Part shown: piece by piece, positions 62,491-64,000 of the stretch
How the letters are laid out: every line of letters begins with the position of its first letter
Position numbering within the stretch: the first letter of the stretch is position 1
NCBI RefSeq assembly: GCF_016598615.1
Contig: NZ_CP066831.1
Coordinates: 4,898,001 to 4,962,000 of the forward strand
Length of the DNA: 64,000 bases
Direction of reading: 5' to 3'
Origin: Streptomyces liliifuscus
GTDB taxonomy: Bacteria > Actinomycetota > Actinomycetes > Streptomycetales > Streptomycetaceae
Program-made: the position numbers and the translations under genes
Notes under the pieces: generated by a model
Seen by the model: only the letters and a program-made list of their open reading frames with translations
Told to the model about the DNA's origin: nothing
Databases searched by the model: none

Positions 62491-63252
62491 ATGCCGGTGC
62501 TCGGGCTCTTGCTGATCATGGTGTGTTCGGCCGCGGCGACGGCCGTCGTCTTCGTGGTCGCCCGTGTCGTACCGGTCGCGCGGCGGAAGGCGCACAACGA
62601 CGTTCTGGGGTTCGTGTACGCGGAGATCGGCGTGATCTACGCCGTGGTGCTCGCGATGGTCGTGGTGGGGGTCTGGGACACCCGGTCACAGGCCCACGAG
62701 AACACGTACACGGAGACGAACGCGCTGCTGCAGATCGCCTGGTACGGCCGTACGCTCCCGGCGCCGGACCGCGACCGCCTCGGCGACCTCACCGAGCGGT
62801 ACACGCGGACGGTGATCGACGACGAGTGGCCGCTGATGGGCGAGCAGCGTGACGCCGCCGCGGCGTGGACGCTGTTCACCGAGATCCGCGAGACGGTCAA
62901 CTCCGCCCAGCCGGACACCCTCGCCGACCAGGCCCGTTACGACGTCGCCCTCGAAGCGGTCGCCCAGCTCGGCGACGCGCGCCGGGAGCGGGTGAACGAG
63001 GCCGCGACGGCGGGCGTGCCCGACCTGCTGTGGGCCGTGCTGCTCATCGGCGCCGCGGTCAACATCGGCTTCGTCTTCCTCTTCGGCATGGAGAGCCTGC
63101 GCGCCCACGGAGGCGTGGCGTTCGCCCTCACCGTCACCGTGGGCGTCATGCTCCTCATCGTCTACGAGTTCAACTATCCGTTCAACGGGCCGCTGAAGGT
63201 CGAGCCGACGGCCTTCCGCCTCGCCCTGGAACGGATACGGGCGATCGCCTAG
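62491..63252 (+). CDS. DUF4239 membrane protein
   Basis: Protein of 253 residues with four hydrophobic helices: LLLIMVCSAAATAVVFVVA, FVYAEIGVIYAVVLAMVVVG, LLWAVLLIGAAVNIGFVFLF and VAFALTVTVGVMLLIVY, and a helical extracytoplasmic or cytoplasmic loop of about 110 residues between the second and third. This is the bestrophin-like DUF4239 family of unknown function. GGGGGGAC precedes the ATG. Its stop codon overlaps that of the convergent MFS gene. Confidence 0.85.
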   Translation: MPVLGLLLIMVCSAAATAVVFVVARVVPVARRKAHNDVLGFVYAEIGVIYAVVLAMVVVGVWDTRSQAHENTYTETNALLQIAWYGRTLPAPDRDRLGDLTERYTRTVIDDEWPLMGEQRDAAAAWTLFTEIRETVNSAQPDTLADQARYDVALEAVAQLGDARRERVNEAATAGVPDLLWAVLLIGAAVNIGFVFLFGMESLRAHGGVAFALTVTVGVMLLIVYEFNYPFNGPLKVEPTAFRLALERIRAIA

Positions 63253-64000
63253 GCGGCAGTCGCCAGCGCACGCTCCCTCGGCACGAAGCGGACCTGCGGA
63301 TGGCCGTGGTGCCAGCCGACCGACAGGCGCAGGCCGCCCACGCGGGCCAGGGCGAGGCCGACGGTGACCGCGGCCAGGGCCGAGACGACTCCGCCGACGG
63401 CGAAGCCGACCCGGGGGCCGTAGGCGTCCGTGATCCAGCCGACGACGGGCGCCCCCAGCGGCGTACCGCCCATGAAGACCATCATGAACAGGGCCATGAC
63501 GCGGCCGCGCATGGCCGGGTCGGTGCCCATCTGGACAGCGGTGTTCGCCGTGACGTTGACCGTCAGGCCGGCGATCCCGATCGGGACCATGAGCAGGGCG
63601 AACAGCCAGTAGGACGGGGCCAGGGCGGCCACGATCTCCAGGACACCGAAGGCGACGGCCGCCGCGACCAGCACCCGCGCCCGGGCCGTGCCGCGCCGGG
63701 CGGCGAGCAGCGCGCCCGCGAGCGAACCCACGGCCATCAGCGTGTTGAAGAGGCTGTACGCGCCCGCGCCGGCGTGGAAGACGTCGTCCGCGTAGGCCGA
63801 GAGCCAGACGGGGAAGTTGAAGCCGAAGGTGCCGATGAAGCCGACGAGGATGATCGGCCACATCAGGTCGGGGCGCCCTGCGACATAGCGCAGGCCCTCG
63901 CGGAGCTGGCCCTTGCCCCGCGGGGTGCGCTCGACCTGGTTCAGCTCGCGGGAGCGCATCAGGAGCAGACCGGTGATGGGCGCGACGAACGACAGTCCGT
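63249..64000 (-). CDS. MFS exporter, C-terminal part (EntS/MFS_3-like)
   Basis: The frame is open to the edge of the window; about 250 C-terminal residues are seen with six hydrophobic helices (LMWPIILVGFIGTFGFNFPV, LFNTLMAVGSLAGALLAARR, VMALFMMVFMGGTPLGAPVV). MRGRVMALFMM with GGTPLGAPVVGW is typical of the MFS_3 group that exports siderophores and macrolides. The N-terminal half is outside. Confidence 0.85.
   Translation of the reverse strand, partial: GLSFVAPITGLLLMRSRELNQVERTPRGKGQLREGLRYVAGRPDLMWPIILVGFIGTFGFNFPVWLSAYADDVFHAGAGAYSLFNTLMAVGSLAGALLAARRGTARARVLVAAAVAFGVLEIVAALAPSYWLFALLMVPIGIAGLTVNVTANTAVQMGTDPAMRGRVMALFMMVFMGGTPLGAPVVGWITDAYGPRVGFAVGGVVSALAAVTVGLALARVGGLRLSVGWHHGHPQVRFVPRERALATAA

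Noticed and set aside
62411..62515. 34-codon frame with VQAYTD units
   Set aside because: No ribosome site, and it overlaps the DUF4239 start out of frame; treated as a tandem repeat.

Overview
This is a chromosomal window from a Streptomyces species or very close relative. The evidence is the very high G+C, with G/C in nearly every third codon position; many 4-bp ATGA/GTGA gene overlaps; a conservon; WhiJ-type XRE/DUF397 gene pairs; a CebR-type operator; and a DasR-like site. Gene content and order around dmdR1, the SIS-domain gene, citrate synthase, pdxH, the CoA-ligase operon and serC recall the S. coelicolor SCO4360-SCO4395 neighbourhood. That comparison is from memory, not from a search. 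I saw no rRNA, tRNA, CRISPR array, integrase or transposase.

Layout. 1-5.5 kb: end of an ABC solute-binding protein, a Pro/Gly-rich membrane protein, a TPR regulator and a prim-pol-like protein. 5.6-11.5 kb: a two-gene ABC exporter, an alpha/beta hydrolase whose nucleophile position is Ala, the iron regulator dmdR1 and the SIS gene nagS behind a DasR-like site. 11.9-16.7 kb: a PAS/GAF protein, an ECF sigma factor with its membrane partner, and an RNA-rich interval (12-codon ORF with a 14-nt anti-Shine-Dalgarno match, three-way-junction RNA, direct repeat, leader peptide) before a 2-oxoglutarate oxygenase. 16.8-19.6 kb: citrate synthase, pdxH and a Zn-ribbon-like protein. 19.7-30 kb: one leftward operon resembling the Pseudomonas atu/liu pathway (AtuA, carboxylase beta and alpha, acyl-CoA dehydrogenase, CoA ligase, hydratase, TetR), with a palindromic operator at its head. 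30.5-36.8 kb: a DMT exporter, a Rox-like rifampicin monooxygenase behind a probable leader peptide, and a giant GlcD-GlpC fusion. 37-42.2 kb: a complete conservon cvnABCDE whose P450 lacks ExxR. 42.5-48.3 kb: serC, a GH5-CBM2 cellulase with a CebR box and a TTA codon, and a DrrAB-type ABC pair divergent from its TetR gene. 48.3-54.7 kb: secreted and accessory proteins (propeller, SGNH hydrolase, Uma2, MarR, SMI1/KNR4, HTH, XRE/DUF397). 54.9-57.2 kb: an EACC1/caspase module with an unusual membrane fusion. 57.3-64 kb: a flavin hydroxylase and fused methyltransferase pair, an aldo/keto reductase, thpR, a DUF4239 protein and an MFS exporter.

The best candidates for something new are the EACC1 plus caspase-TM-propeller module, the 5' leader of the rox-like gene, and the structured RNA interval at 15.19-15.61 kb. 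A nine-copy intergenic repeat, often beside a GNRA-capped hairpin, is scattered between genes. The related palindromic repeat families also occur, one of them inside a coding region.
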